Origin: an uncultured Lachnospiraceae bacterium
GTDB lineage: Bacteria > Bacillota > Clostridia > Lachnospirales > Lachnospiraceae
Direction of reading: 5' to 3'
Assembly: GCA_934408585.1 (NCBI GenBank)
Contig: CAKRVA010000008.1
Coordinates: 1-62,763, forward strand
DNA length: 62,763 bases
Every line of letters starts with the position of its first letter. Position 1 is the stretch's first letter. The position numbers and the translations under genes are program-made. Positions 9,195 through 18,381 of this stretch are shown in pieces. The notes under the pieces are model-generated. The model was not told the origin of the DNA, did not search any database, and worked only from the letters and a program-made list of their open reading frames with translations.

Positions 9195-9962
9195 ATGTAC
9201 AAAGTAATGATTATTGATGACGAGCCTATTATTGTACAGGGTTTGTCACGCAGTATTGAATGGGAAAAATTCAACTGTCAGGTAGTTGCAACCGCAGGGA
9301 ATGGCATTGAAGGCAAAAAGCTGATTGAAAAATATCGCCCGGATATGGTATTTCTTGATATCTGTATGCCGGAGATGGATGGTCTCAGCATGGTAGCTGC
9401 TTTGCGCTCGGAATTTGCAGATACCCAGATTACGATTCTGACAGGCTTCCGGGATTTTGAATATGCAAGAAGTGCACTAAATCTTGGCGTTGCCAGATTT
9501 TTGTCAAAACCTTCCAATATGGAAGAGCTGGAAGAGGCAATTACTTATATGGCAAGTAAGGTAACAAGAGATGCTAATGCGGATAATACTGAGGAAGAGA
9601 CTGCCACAGAGCATGAAAGTGTTGCGGGCAACTTTATTGTGCGAAATGCACTTGCTTATATGGAAGAAAATTATAAAGATAAAATACTGTTGTCTGATGT
9701 GGCAGAAAAAACATATGTCAGTCAATGGCATTTGAGCAAATTGCTCAATAAAGAGACCGGGCAGAATTTCTCGGAAATTTTGAATGGAATTCGAATTGAA
9801 AAGGCAAAAGAATTGCTGAAAGACCCGGCAATGCGTATCGGAGACATTGCCGAAGAGGTGGGCTTCCTTGATCTGGCACATTTTTCCAGAGTGTTCAAAA
9901 AGCTCAATGGAATCTCTGCGAATGAATACCGAAACCAGAAATTAAGACAGAATATACAATAA
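9195..9962 (+). CDS. YesN-type response regulator with AraC DNA-binding domain
   Basis: This 255-residue regulator has a receiver domain (residues 1-120) with the acidic pair DDE and phospho-acceptor D55 in FLDICMP. An acidic linker (about 125-145) and an AraC/XylS double helix-turn-helix (about 150-252; LSDVAEKTYVSQWHLSKL and IGDIAEEVGFLDLAHFSRVF) follow. It is the output partner of the kinase at 6138. Likely targets are the transporter promoter region (9963-10142) and the nagB/chbP divergent region; both hold repeated AACAAAT heptamers. The target assignment is inference. Confidence 0.92.
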   Translation: MYKVMIIDDEPIIVQGLSRSIEWEKFNCQVVATAGNGIEGKKLIEKYRPDMVFLDICMPEMDGLSMVAALRSEFADTQITILTGFRDFEYARSALNLGVARFLSKPSNMEELEEAITYMASKVTRDANADNTEEETATEHESVAGNFIVRNALAYMEENYKDKILLSDVAEKTYVSQWHLSKLLNKETGQNFSEILNGIRIEKAKELLKDPAMRIGDIAEEVGFLDLAHFSRVFKKLNGISANEYRNQKLRQNIQ

Positions 9963-9994
9963 AAAACAAAAATCAAAAAGAAGTTTTGAGCAGA

Positions 9995-10116
9995 TTGACG
10001 CGCAAATTGAAAAATGGTATACTTCTTTTGTGCGATTTTGGCAAAGACAACAAATATAGCAAAAAAACACCAAATTGATGCCGTGACTTCAAAAGTAACA
10101 AATAATACAATATAAT
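9995..10116 (+). promoter_or_regulatory. Promoter region of the sugar ABC transporter operon
   Basis: TTGACG (9995-10000) and TATACT (10018-10023) with 17-bp spacing form a good promoter. A second candidate, TTCAAA (10088-10093) and TATAAT (10111-10116), also has 17-bp spacing. AACAAAT heptamers at 10049-10055 and 10097-10103 lie between and within them and recur upstream of chbP. Confidence 0.5.
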
Positions 10117-10142
10117 CTATAAAATATGAAACGAGGGATATT

Positions 10143-11069
10143 ATGAAGGGAAAAACAAAAAAGACACTTTTGCTTTTAAGTATGGCCTTACCTGGAGCGC
10201 TTTGGTTTGTTCTTTTAAGATATCTGCCAATGGCAGGAATTGTGCTTGCCTTTAAGGACTACAAGATTTATACAAAAGCACCTACTTTTTGGAACAACAT
10301 GAAACATAGCAAATGGGTTGGTATAGAAAACTTTAAGTTCCTGTTTGCAACACCGGATTCGTGGACGTACATAAAGAACACATTAGTTTACAACATTATC
10401 TGGATTGTATTAGGTTTGATACTTTCCGTTACACTTGCAATTATCTTAAATGAAATCACACAGAAGTTTGTAGCGAAAGCATATCAGACACTGATGTTCT
10501 TCCCTTACTTCTTGAGTTGGGTTGTTGCCAGTTACTTCTTGCTTGCATTCTTGGATCCTACCAGAGGCTTGATTACACATTGGCAGATAAACGCCGGATT
10601 GGAACCGACGAACTGGTATCACGAGCCGAAATACTGGCCGATAATACTTACGATTTGTAATATCTGGAAGCAGACAGGTTATTCCTGTATTTTGTACTTG
10701 GCAGCAATTACAGGTATTGATGGTACTCAGTATGAAGCAGCTTCCATTGATGGGGCTACCAAGTGGCAGCAGATTAAATATGTTACCTTGCCACACCTTC
10801 GTACAATGATTGCAATTTTGTTCATTATGAATGTTGGTAATATTGTTAAAGCCGATTTCGGTTTGTTCTACAGCGTGCCAATGAACTCCGGTTCCTTGTT
10901 CTCAACGACAGGAGTTATTGATACATATGTTTACCGTACTATGACAGCAACGAATAACATCGGTATGAGTACAGCCGCAGGTCTTATGCAGCAGATGGTT
11001 GGTTTTATATGTATTCTTGTTGCTAACAAGATTGTAACTAAAATTGATGAAGACAGCGCACTGTTCTAG
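10143..11069 (+). CDS. Sugar ABC transporter permease, LplB type
   Basis: An inner-membrane permease of 308 residues with about six transmembrane segments and the EAA loop EAASIDGATKWQQIKY near residues 199-214. The RYLPMAGIVLAFKDY segment near the N-terminus is typical of the LplB/YtcP group of oligosaccharide importers. It forms an operon with the second permease (15-bp gap) and the binding protein at 12079. No ATPase gene is nearby. These systems commonly borrow a shared MsmK-type ATPase from elsewhere. Substrate is inferred to be the GlcNAc disaccharide. Confidence 0.92.
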   Translation: MKGKTKKTLLLLSMALPGALWFVLLRYLPMAGIVLAFKDYKIYTKAPTFWNNMKHSKWVGIENFKFLFATPDSWTYIKNTLVYNIIWIVLGLILSVTLAIILNEITQKFVAKAYQTLMFFPYFLSWVVASYFLLAFLDPTRGLITHWQINAGLEPTNWYHEPKYWPIILTICNIWKQTGYSCILYLAAITGIDGTQYEAASIDGATKWQQIKYVTLPHLRTMIAILFIMNVGNIVKADFGLFYSVPMNSGSLFSTTGVIDTYVYRTMTATNNIGMSTAAGLMQQMVGFICILVANKIVTKIDEDSALF

Positions 11070-11084
11070 AGGAGGTAAACAAGA

Positions 11085-12008
11085 ATGGCTAAGACAAAAC
11101 AGAAAGAAAAACGACCAATTAATGCAGTCAGCAGACCGGTGGAGGCACTCTTTCATCTGATTATGATAGTATTCTGCTTGGCTTGTATTATACCGTTTAT
11201 ATTTGTTGTAATCATTTCCTTCTCTTCGAAGGAAAGTATTCGAGAGATTGGTTATTCCTTTGTTCCACAGTCATGGGCATTTGATGCATACAGTTATGTA
11301 TTCAAATTAGGAGACCAGCTCTGGCGTTCCTACTTCAACAGCTTTTTGATTACAGTTGTTGGAACGATTTTAACATTGTTAGTTACCGGATTATATGCAT
11401 ATGCATTGTTCCGTAAAGATTTTAAGTACCGTACATTTTTTACATTTTTCTGTTTCTTTACAATGATATTCGGTGGTGGTCTTGCACCAACATACGTTAT
11501 CTGTAAACAGGTATTAGGATTACATGACAGCTACGCAGCAATTATCATTCCTATGTTGTTGAATCCGTTTAACATCATTATTATGAGAACGTTCTTCCAA
11601 AGTTCCATTCCGAATGACTTGATTGATGCAGCAGCAATTGATGGTAGTGGTGAGTATTACACATTGTTCCGTATCATCGTTCCAATTACAAAACCTGGTA
11701 TTGCAACAGTTGGACTTTTGTCCGCTTTGGCATATTGGAATGAATGGTTTATTCCAATGTTGTATGTAAGAGATTCAAGATATATTCCGTTACAGTACTT
11801 ACTGCAGGAAATGCAGTCCAAGGTTGACTTCCTTGCAAAGAACAGCTCAATGATGGGTGCTGAAGCGGCAAAAGCAATGTCGGATCTCCCGTCTGATACA
11901 CTTCGTATGGCACTGGTTGTATTGATTGTAGTACCGATTGCATTTGCATATCCGTTCTTCCAGCGCTACATTATCGCAGGACTTACAATTGGTTCTGTAA
12001 AAGGTTAA
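11085..12008 (+). CDS. Sugar ABC transporter permease, YtcP/LplC type
   Basis: The second permease half, 307 residues with about six membrane segments. Its EAA-type loop is DAAAIDGSGEYYTLFRI (about 185-201) and the C-terminal end FFQRYIIAGLTIGSVKG is characteristic of this family. GAGGTAAACAAG precedes the ATG. It pairs with the LplB-type protein encoded just upstream to form the transport channel. Confidence 0.92.
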   Translation: MAKTKQKEKRPINAVSRPVEALFHLIMIVFCLACIIPFIFVVIISFSSKESIREIGYSFVPQSWAFDAYSYVFKLGDQLWRSYFNSFLITVVGTILTLLVTGLYAYALFRKDFKYRTFFTFFCFFTMIFGGGLAPTYVICKQVLGLHDSYAAIIIPMLLNPFNIIIMRTFFQSSIPNDLIDAAAIDGSGEYYTLFRIIVPITKPGIATVGLLSALAYWNEWFIPMLYVRDSRYIPLQYLLQEMQSKVDFLAKNSSMMGAEAAKAMSDLPSDTLRMALVVLIVVPIAFAYPFFQRYIIAGLTIGSVKG

Positions 12009-12024
12009 TTTAATTTGGTAGTAT

Positions 12025-12036
12025 CGGCATAAGCCG
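12025..12036 (+). other. Small intercistronic hairpin before the binding protein gene
   Basis: CGGC (12025-12028) and GCCG (12033-12036) enclose ATAA in the 70-bp gap between permease and binding protein genes. No T-run follows, so it is more likely an RNA processing or stability element than a terminator. Weak. Confidence 0.3.
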
Positions 12037-12078
12037 TCTACAATAAATCATTTACAATTTCATTAGGAGGGTATTTAA

Positions 12079-13728
12079 ATGAAAAAGAAGATTTTATCTC
12101 TTATTCTTGCTGGAACCATGGTTCTGTCTTTAGCAGCATGCGGAAGCAAGAATGAAACCGCTCCTGCAGCTGATACAGCTACAGAAGCAACAGAAGATGC
12201 TGCAACAGAAGATGCAGCAGCAGATGACGCTACTGCTGAAGAAGAAGCTCCTGCAGCAGAAGAAATCGATGTAGCAAGCCTTGATCCTGTTACATTGAAA
12301 ATGTATTTCCATGGTAGCAACGTAACTGATGATACAGCAGTTATGGAAGAAGTAAACAAGTATTTACAGGAAAAACTCAATGTTACTCTTGAACCAATCT
12401 GGGGTACATGGGGTGACTTCGATACAAATGCCGTTCTTGCATTACAGGGTGGCGATGATGTAGATATTTACTTTACATGTTCTTGGAGTGCTGATGAGTA
12501 CAACAAGTTCGCAAGAGATGGTTACTGGGTACGTCTTGACGATCCTGAAAACAACCTTATCGAAAAGTATGCTTCTGACCTTTGGTCTACATTACCTGAA
12601 GTATTAACTCAGGGTGCTACAATCAATGGTTCTGATGGATACGGTGTATACGCAGTACCTGGTTACAAAGATATTGCAACACAGAACTGCTGGGATGTTA
12701 ACGTTCCATTGCTTGAGAAGTATGGCTACACAGTAGATGATATTGCAAATACTGATTACTACGGATTTGGCGATATCCTTGCAACTGTTAAGGCTGGTGA
12801 AGGCGATGACTTCTATCCTTTACTTGTTGAAGGTGCTGTATTAGAGCGTATGGTTGATAACTCCATCATCGTTACTGGTGATAGCGGTACAGGTAACTTC
12901 ATGTCTTACTACCTTGATCCTACAGACGTTTCTAAGCCAGGTTCTTTAGGTGTTAAGATTGCTAACAAGTTCGCTACAGATGAATTCAAGAAATTCGCTG
13001 AGCAGACAAGAGAATATTTCTTAGCTGGATACATTGATCCTGCATGTGCAAATGCTAACCAGGCTAACGAAGTTCGTACACAGAAGCAGTTATCTGGAGA
13101 ATACTTAATTGGAACTCAGTCCTATGCATTAGGATATGAATTACAGGCTTCTCAGGAGCGTGGATTCGAAGTAGCAATGGTTCCTTGTACAGATCCTTAT
13201 GTTGATACAACTTCTTCTCAGGGTGCTATGATGGCTATCTCTACAGCTTCCAAGAATCCTGAAAGAGCTATGATGTTCTTGAACCTTTTGAACACAGATC
13301 CTACTTTAATGACCATGTTAAACTATGGTGTTGAAGGTGTTACTTATGAATTAGAAGATGGACTTGTTAAGTTTACTGATGGTAGAGCTAACTATCAGCC
13401 TTGGACCAACGGTGTTGGTAACGTAACTATCCTTACTCCTACCGTAGATCAGGGTGCTGATTTCTGGGATACATTCAAAGCTTACTACGGAAATGCAAAA
13501 GAGATTCCTGTACTTGGATTCTCCTACAATGCAGAAAACTGCGAGACAGAGATGGGTGCTGTAGCAAACGTTGTTGCTGAGTACATGCTTCCTCTTTGCA
13601 CAGGTGCAGTTGATCCTGACGAAAAGCTTCCTGAATTCTTAGATAAGTTACAGGCAGCTGGTATTGATACAGTTCTTGATGATGTTAACGCTCAGTTAGA
13701 TGAGTTCATGGCAGCAAAAGGAAACTAA
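12079..13728 (+). CDS. Sugar-binding lipoprotein of the ABC importer
   Basis: A 549-residue extracellular binding protein, the large size usual for partners of LplB/YtcP permeases. The lipobox LSLAAC places the modified Cys at residue 21. A low-complexity Ala/Glu/Asp/Thr linker (about 28-70) follows, which spaces the domain from the membrane. A strong AGGAGG site (TTAGGAGGGTATTTAA) and the position behind two permeases suggest high expression. The mature domain is rich in aromatic residues (WGTWGDF, SWSADEYNKF, GYWVRL), as expected for carbohydrate binding. GlcNAc disaccharide as ligand is inferred. Confidence 0.9.
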   Translation: MKKKILSLILAGTMVLSLAACGSKNETAPAADTATEATEDAATEDAAADDATAEEEAPAAEEIDVASLDPVTLKMYFHGSNVTDDTAVMEEVNKYLQEKLNVTLEPIWGTWGDFDTNAVLALQGGDDVDIYFTCSWSADEYNKFARDGYWVRLDDPENNLIEKYASDLWSTLPEVLTQGATINGSDGYGVYAVPGYKDIATQNCWDVNVPLLEKYGYTVDDIANTDYYGFGDILATVKAGEGDDFYPLLVEGAVLERMVDNSIIVTGDSGTGNFMSYYLDPTDVSKPGSLGVKIANKFATDEFKKFAEQTREYFLAGYIDPACANANQANEVRTQKQLSGEYLIGTQSYALGYELQASQERGFEVAMVPCTDPYVDTTSSQGAMMAISTASKNPERAMMFLNLLNTDPTLMTMLNYGVEGVTYELEDGLVKFTDGRANYQPWTNGVGNVTILTPTVDQGADFWDTFKAYYGNAKEIPVLGFSYNAENCETEMGAVANVVAEYMLPLCTGAVDPDEKLPEFLDKLQAAGIDTVLDDVNAQLDEFMAAKGN

Positions 13729-13732
13729 TTAA

Positions 13733-14950
13733 ATGGTAGTGCGCAAAATTAAACCGGGAGAAGTTAGAAGAACGAGCGAGCTCTTTTCTATAGCTTTCGA
13801 AATCCCTTTTGAGGAGCCCTCAGGGGCTCCTTCCCGGGAAAATGCGTACCAACTTGAAAGATATGCAGCTTTTGAGGATGATAATGAGACGATGACTAGC
13901 TGCTTGTTTGCAACTCCATTCCGGATGACTTTTGATGGAAATGAAGTTGACATGACAGGTATTGGCGGGGTATCGTCTCTTCCTCATTTTAGGAGAAATG
14001 GCGGCATCCGAGGATGCTTTCAGAAGATGTTACCTGATTTGTATGAAAAGAAGGTAGCATTTTCTTATCTATATCCTTTTTCTACTGCATATTACCGTAA
14101 GTACGGATATGAACAGGCTGGTATGTGTTGGATCTATGAGTGGGATTTGTCACAAGTTCCATTTGCGGAAAAAGAAGGGAAATCGATTCTGATTGATAAG
14201 AGTAATGCTCAGGAGACTTTACCGGAATTCAAAAAACTTTATAAAAAGTGGCAGGATGAATATACAGGAATGATTGTAAATGAGGATTGGGAATTCGGAT
14301 TTGTAATAAATGCAGATCCTTATGTTAAACAGGAATTCACATATCTTTATCGGAACGGTCAGGGAGAACCTGCCGGCTATATGACGTTTCATAAAGAAAA
14401 AGTACCGGAAGGTCAGAAGCTTATCTGTACAAGATTTGTATTTGATGGTCTGGCTGGTTTTAAAGGCCTTATGACGCTGGCAAAATCATTTGCAAGCGAC
14501 CATCTCAGTATATCCTTCCGTATACCGGAATCGATGCGTCTGGAATCTGCAATTAAAGAATGGTCTTTAGGAGCAGTGAAAATGACACCTGTCGTTCTTG
14601 GCATGATTCGTGCTGTGGATGTAATGCAGGTGTTACAGAAAGCAAGATATCAGGGAACTGATTCCATCAGATTAAAAATACAGGATGATTGTATTCCGGA
14701 AAATACTGGAATCTACCATGTGGTTTTTGAAGATGGAAAAGCAGTTTCTGTAGAGAAGCTTTCTGCAGACGAAACAGAATGGGATGCATCCATGGGAGTA
14801 AATATTTTTTCCAGATTTATTTATGGATGTACCGATATGAGTGCTTTGGAGTATTGTGAGGATATGGTTTTGGGAGATGCACCTGATGCATTGGATAGAC
14901 TCAAAAAGGTCTTTTATCATAAAAACTATTATCTGATGGAATACTTTTAA
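13733..14950 (+). CDS. Eis-like GNAT-family N-acetyltransferase
   Basis: A 405-residue protein of the Eis/enhanced intracellular survival group. It has an N-terminal GNAT domain with the acetyl-CoA motif region GIGGVSSLPHFRRNGGI (about 78-94), a second GNAT-like domain and a C-terminal SCP2-like sterol carrier fold (about 300-400). Eis proteins acetylate amines such as aminoglycosides or lysines; the substrate here is unknown. It begins 4 bp after the binding protein stop, its ribosome site AAAGGA lying inside that gene. A GC-rich hairpin (13813-13830) lies in its early codons. Confidence 0.82.
   Translation: MVVRKIKPGEVRRTSELFSIAFEIPFEEPSGAPSRENAYQLERYAAFEDDNETMTSCLFATPFRMTFDGNEVDMTGIGGVSSLPHFRRNGGIRGCFQKMLPDLYEKKVAFSYLYPFSTAYYRKYGYEQAGMCWIYEWDLSQVPFAEKEGKSILIDKSNAQETLPEFKKLYKKWQDEYTGMIVNEDWEFGFVINADPYVKQEFTYLYRNGQGEPAGYMTFHKEKVPEGQKLICTRFVFDGLAGFKGLMTLAKSFASDHLSISFRIPESMRLESAIKEWSLGAVKMTPVVLGMIRAVDVMQVLQKARYQGTDSIRLKIQDDCIPENTGIYHVVFEDGKAVSVEKLSADETEWDASMGVNIFSRFIYGCTDMSALEYCEDMVLGDAPDALDRLKKVFYHKNYYLMEYF
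13813..13830 (+). other. GC-rich hairpin inside the start of the Eis-like gene
   Basis: GGAGCCC (13813-13819) pairs perfectly with GGGCTCC (13824-13830) around a 4-nt loop, about 80 bp into the reading frame. The flanking sequence is far more AT-rich and only TT follows. It could damp read-through from the sugar importer operon into the acetyltransferase gene. Function is conjecture. Confidence 0.45.
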
Positions 14951-14993
14951 AAAAGTTTTAAAAAATTTAATAAATTTTTTACTAGATTTTTAT

Positions 14994-15045
14994 TGCCTAT
15001 GTGATTATACTCTATATGAATATAGTTACATAGGCATTTCTTTTT
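14994..15045 (+). terminator. Terminator after the Eis-like gene
   Basis: TGCCTATGT (14994-15002) pairs with ACATAGGCA (15028-15036), with an inner stem CTATAT/ATATAG (15012-15025), followed by TTTCTTTTT. This extended hairpin separates the sugar locus from the MATE gene. Confidence 0.75.
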
Positions 15046-15072
15046 AATGAAAAGTGCAGGAGGAAATTTATT

Positions 15073-16434
15073 ATGGCACGTGAAACGACAAAGGATTTGA
15101 CCGTTGGTTCTCCATTTAAATTGATTTGGGGATTTTCCATTCCACTGATTGTTGGACTTTTGTTCCAGCAGTTCTATAATCTTGTGGATACACTTATTGT
15201 TGGCAGATATCTGGGGGTAAATGCCTTAGCAGGGGTTGGAGCAACGGGAAGTGTGGGATTCCTTATTATTGGTTTCCTGGTTGGAGTATGCAGTGGTTGT
15301 ACCATACCGGTTGCACAGAAATTTGGTGCAAAAGACTACTCGGAGATGCGTAAGTATGTTGCAAACTGTTTCTGGGTAGGACTCGTAATTGCAACGCTTC
15401 TTACCGTTACAGTTTGTGTGCTTTGTAAGCCAATTTTAACCTGGATGAAAACGCCTGATGATATTTTTCAGTATTCTTATCAATACATTTTTATTATATT
15501 TTTAGGAATACCGGCGGTTTATTTATATAATATCCTGTTTGCAATTATTCGTTCTATGGGAAACAGCAAAGTGCCATTGTTCTTTCTAGTGGTTTGCTCT
15601 TTTATGAACATCGGGCTTGACCTGCTATTTATTGTGTCCTTTAAGGCAGGAGTTGCGGGGGCGGCAATTGCTACGGTTATTTCACAGTTTATTGCAGCAA
15701 TGCTTTGTATTATTTATATAAAGATGAAGCTGGATATTCTGCATATCCAGAAAGAAGAGTGGAGCCCGAGTGGACCTCATATTAAGACGTTGTGCAGCAT
15801 GGGACTGGCAATGGGAATGCAATACTCCATTACCGCAATTGGAGCTGTAATTTTACAGGCTTCCGTGAACACACTTGGCGCAGTTTCAGTAGCAGCGGTT
15901 ACGGCAGCAAGTAAGGTAAGTAACTTCTTTGGATGTACCTATGATGCTCTTGGAACAACGATGTCGACCTATGGGGGACAAAATGTGGGAGCAAAGAAGC
16001 TGGATCGGTTAGGAAAAGGATTAAAAGACTGTATTATTATTGGTATGATTTACTCGATAATCTGTTTGGTTATCATATATTTTTATGGTGGTGTACTAAC
16101 CGGATTATTTATTGACGAACCAAGTGAAGAACTTCTATCAAAATCCTATCAGTTCCTATTGATTAATGCTGCATTTTTCCCGTTGCTTGCTTTGGTGAAT
16201 ATTGTGCGCTATATGATTCAGGGTATGGGGTACAGTGGTCTTGCTGTACTTGCCGGAGTATTTGAGATGATTGCAAGAACACTGGTTGCCTTTCTGATTG
16301 TACCCGTGTTTGGTTTTGCCGGTGCCTGCTTTGCAAGTCCACTTGCCTGGGTGTTTGCAGATGCCTTTTTGATACCGGCATATATCTTCGTACGAAGGAA
16401 ATTAGAGCGCAATATAAATGCTATAAATATTTAA
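15073..16434 (+). CDS. MATE-family efflux transporter
   Basis: A 453-residue membrane protein with about 12 hydrophobic helices in two repeats. It has the MATE starts GSPFKLIWGFSIPLIVGLLFQQFYN (no longer than a few turns of helix) and NLVDTLIVGRYLG, and the second-half equivalent NFFGCTYDALGTTMSTYGGQN. MATE proteins export drugs or metabolites by cation antiport across the cytoplasmic membrane. GCAGGAGGAAATTTATT precedes the ATG. It appears to be a single gene, convergent with the GH2 gene 5 bp away. Substrate cannot be told. Confidence 0.93.
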   Translation: MARETTKDLTVGSPFKLIWGFSIPLIVGLLFQQFYNLVDTLIVGRYLGVNALAGVGATGSVGFLIIGFLVGVCSGCTIPVAQKFGAKDYSEMRKYVANCFWVGLVIATLLTVTVCVLCKPILTWMKTPDDIFQYSYQYIFIIFLGIPAVYLYNILFAIIRSMGNSKVPLFFLVVCSFMNIGLDLLFIVSFKAGVAGAAIATVISQFIAAMLCIIYIKMKLDILHIQKEEWSPSGPHIKTLCSMGLAMGMQYSITAIGAVILQASVNTLGAVSVAAVTAASKVSNFFGCTYDALGTTMSTYGGQNVGAKKLDRLGKGLKDCIIIGMIYSIICLVIIYFYGGVLTGLFIDEPSEELLSKSYQFLLINAAFFPLLALVNIVRYMIQGMGYSGLAVLAGVFEMIARTLVAFLIVPVFGFAGACFASPLAWVFADAFLIPAYIFVRRKLERNINAINI

Positions 16435-16439
16435 TAAAA

Positions 16440-18290
16440 TCAAAAGTTGTTCCTGCAACTCAGCTTATTGATCTTCCGGTCATAAGTAAGTAGACCATTT
16501 ACTTCTTCTTCTACATCGGAAACCTGAGTATAAACAGCACCACTTAATCCTTGCTCCTTTAATGGGAGCAGGGATTTATTTATGAGTTCATGGTATGCGT
16601 TCTGAAATTCTTCAACAGTATTATAACGTTTATATCCAAAAACGCGGTCTACACTGGTGTGTCCCTTTAGATGACAGGCAAATCCACCATATTCCGATAA
16701 AAGAAAAGCACGATTTTCCCAATGCTTAACATTTACCCGAAGCGGTCGAAAATAGTTGTGAACGCTGATAAAGTCACCAGCGCCCTGGTCAAACCAGCCA
16801 CTTGCAGCATCTATCAATCTGGTAGGATCAATTTCTTTGATATTTTGAGCAATTCGGGAAGAATCAAACTGTCCCCAGCCTTCGTTGAATGGACACCAGA
16901 TCGCAATGGAAGGGAAAAATTTCAGATAGTCTACCGTATTATAACATTCTTCTTCCCATTCTTTTCTTGCTGCTTCATCTTCTCTGGAAAAGAGAGAGTA
17001 GATTTCATCCGAAACGTGTTTGGAAAGTGACGGTGATATCGTAGGAAGATAGTTGATAAAAGGCATTCGATATTTTCCGCCACCATTTACCATATCCTGA
17101 CAAACAATCATACCTATCCGGTCACAATGGTAATACCATCTGGCAGATTCTATTTTGATATGTTTGCGCATCATATTAAAGCCCAATGATTTCATGGTTG
17201 TAATATCATAGAGCAGTGCTTCCTCGGAAGGAGCTGTATAGAGTCCATCCGGCCAATATCCCTGATCTAATACACCCATTAAGAAATAGGGTTTATGATT
17301 CAGGCAAAAAACGGGTTTGTCATTATGCGGTTCAATGGTGTAAGTACGCATTGCAAAATAAGACTTTACCGTATCCAAAGATAGCGTTAAAGTAATAGGG
17401 TATAGAAATGGTGTCTCAGGACTCCAGGAGTAAAAGGAAGCTTTTGAGAGTATAAATGTAAAGTCATAGGAACCATACTGTGGAATATGGCGGTTAACGT
17501 TGTGAATGTTGCCTTGTAATTGGATGGATTTTTGATAAAGAATCTTTTCTGGATTTGCCGGATCGTTTACACAAAGCGTAAGAAGCGGCATAGCATCGAA
17601 AAGGACCGTATCCACTTCAATAGTAACCTGTTGGGAATCATAGTCGGTATCAATCGTAATATTTTCAATATGAGTTGCAGGAACCCATTCCATCCATACC
17701 GTCTGCCAGATGCCACTTTGGGCAGTGTAGAAGATACCGCCGCGACGGAGAATCTGTTTTCCTCGGCTCTGGGTGCCTTCATCACTCGGGTCACATACAC
17801 GAACAGCGAGTTCATTATCCGCAGACTCCAGGTATTTGGTGATATCGCAGGAAAAAGGCAGATAACCGCCCTTGTGGGAGCACACTTTTTGACCATTTAC
17901 AAAAATATCTGCTTCATAATCAATCGCACCAAAATGAAGGATTAGCCGATTGTTACGCAGTAGATCAAATTCGGAAACAGGAAGATATCTGCGATACCAA
18001 AGGTATTCTCCGGGTTTTAGTTGACGATTAACGCCCGAAAGTGGTGCTTCCGGAGAAAATGGAACAAGGATTTTTCCCGTGTAGGAATCCGGAAAATGTT
18101 TTTTGTCAGAAAAAGCATAATCCCAGTATCCATTCAGGTTACAATATTCAGAACGCTCAAACTGAGGACGCGGATATTCGGTGAGAACGTGTTCCGGTAA
18201 TAGCTTTTCACCAAACGGCGTCGATAGGGGCGTAATAGGGTCATCATCATGAGGTTTAATAATACTTCGAATCGCATCTTTGATATCCAT
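16440..18290 (-). CDS. Glycoside hydrolase family 2 protein (beta-galactosidase/glucuronidase-like)
   Basis: A 616-residue cytoplasmic retaining glycosidase. Order: sugar-binding jelly roll (about 30-200, NGYWDYAFS, RYLPVSEFDLLRNNRLILHFG), immunoglobulin-like domain, then a TIM barrel with acid/base Glu in FNEGWGQFDS (E470) and nucleophile in LLSEYGG (E533). The frame stays open upstream to 18449, but AAGGAG seven bases before the ATG at 18290 and the divergent gene at 18382 fix the start at 18290. It lacks the long C-terminal domains of LacZ. The exact sugar cannot be read from the sequence. No signal peptide. Confidence 0.88.
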   Translation of the reverse strand: MDIKDAIRSIIKPHDDDPITPLSTPFGEKLLPEHVLTEYPRPQFERSEYCNLNGYWDYAFSDKKHFPDSYTGKILVPFSPEAPLSGVNRQLKPGEYLWYRRYLPVSEFDLLRNNRLILHFGAIDYEADIFVNGQKVCSHKGGYLPFSCDITKYLESADNELAVRVCDPSDEGTQSRGKQILRRGGIFYTAQSGIWQTVWMEWVPATHIENITIDTDYDSQQVTIEVDTVLFDAMPLLTLCVNDPANPEKILYQKSIQLQGNIHNVNRHIPQYGSYDFTFILSKASFYSWSPETPFLYPITLTLSLDTVKSYFAMRTYTIEPHNDKPVFCLNHKPYFLMGVLDQGYWPDGLYTAPSEEALLYDITTMKSLGFNMMRKHIKIESARWYYHCDRIGMIVCQDMVNGGGKYRMPFINYLPTISPSLSKHVSDEIYSLFSREDEAARKEWEEECYNTVDYLKFFPSIAIWCPFNEGWGQFDSSRIAQNIKEIDPTRLIDAASGWFDQGAGDFISVHNYFRPLRVNVKHWENRAFLLSEYGGFACHLKGHTSVDRVFGYKRYNTVEEFQNAYHELINKSLLPLKEQGLSGAVYTQVSDVEEEVNGLLTYDRKINKLSCRNNF

Positions 18291-18381
18291 AGCAGTTACT
18301 CCTTGCAAGATGGTTATAGTATGTAGTATTCTACTAAATAATATAGCATAATCCATAAAAATAAAGTAGAAGGAAAATAGG

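Noticed and set aside
84..13728. Horizontally acquired island for the GlcNAc locus
   Set aside because: No integrase, attachment repeats or base composition shift is visible, and codon use looks like its neighbours.
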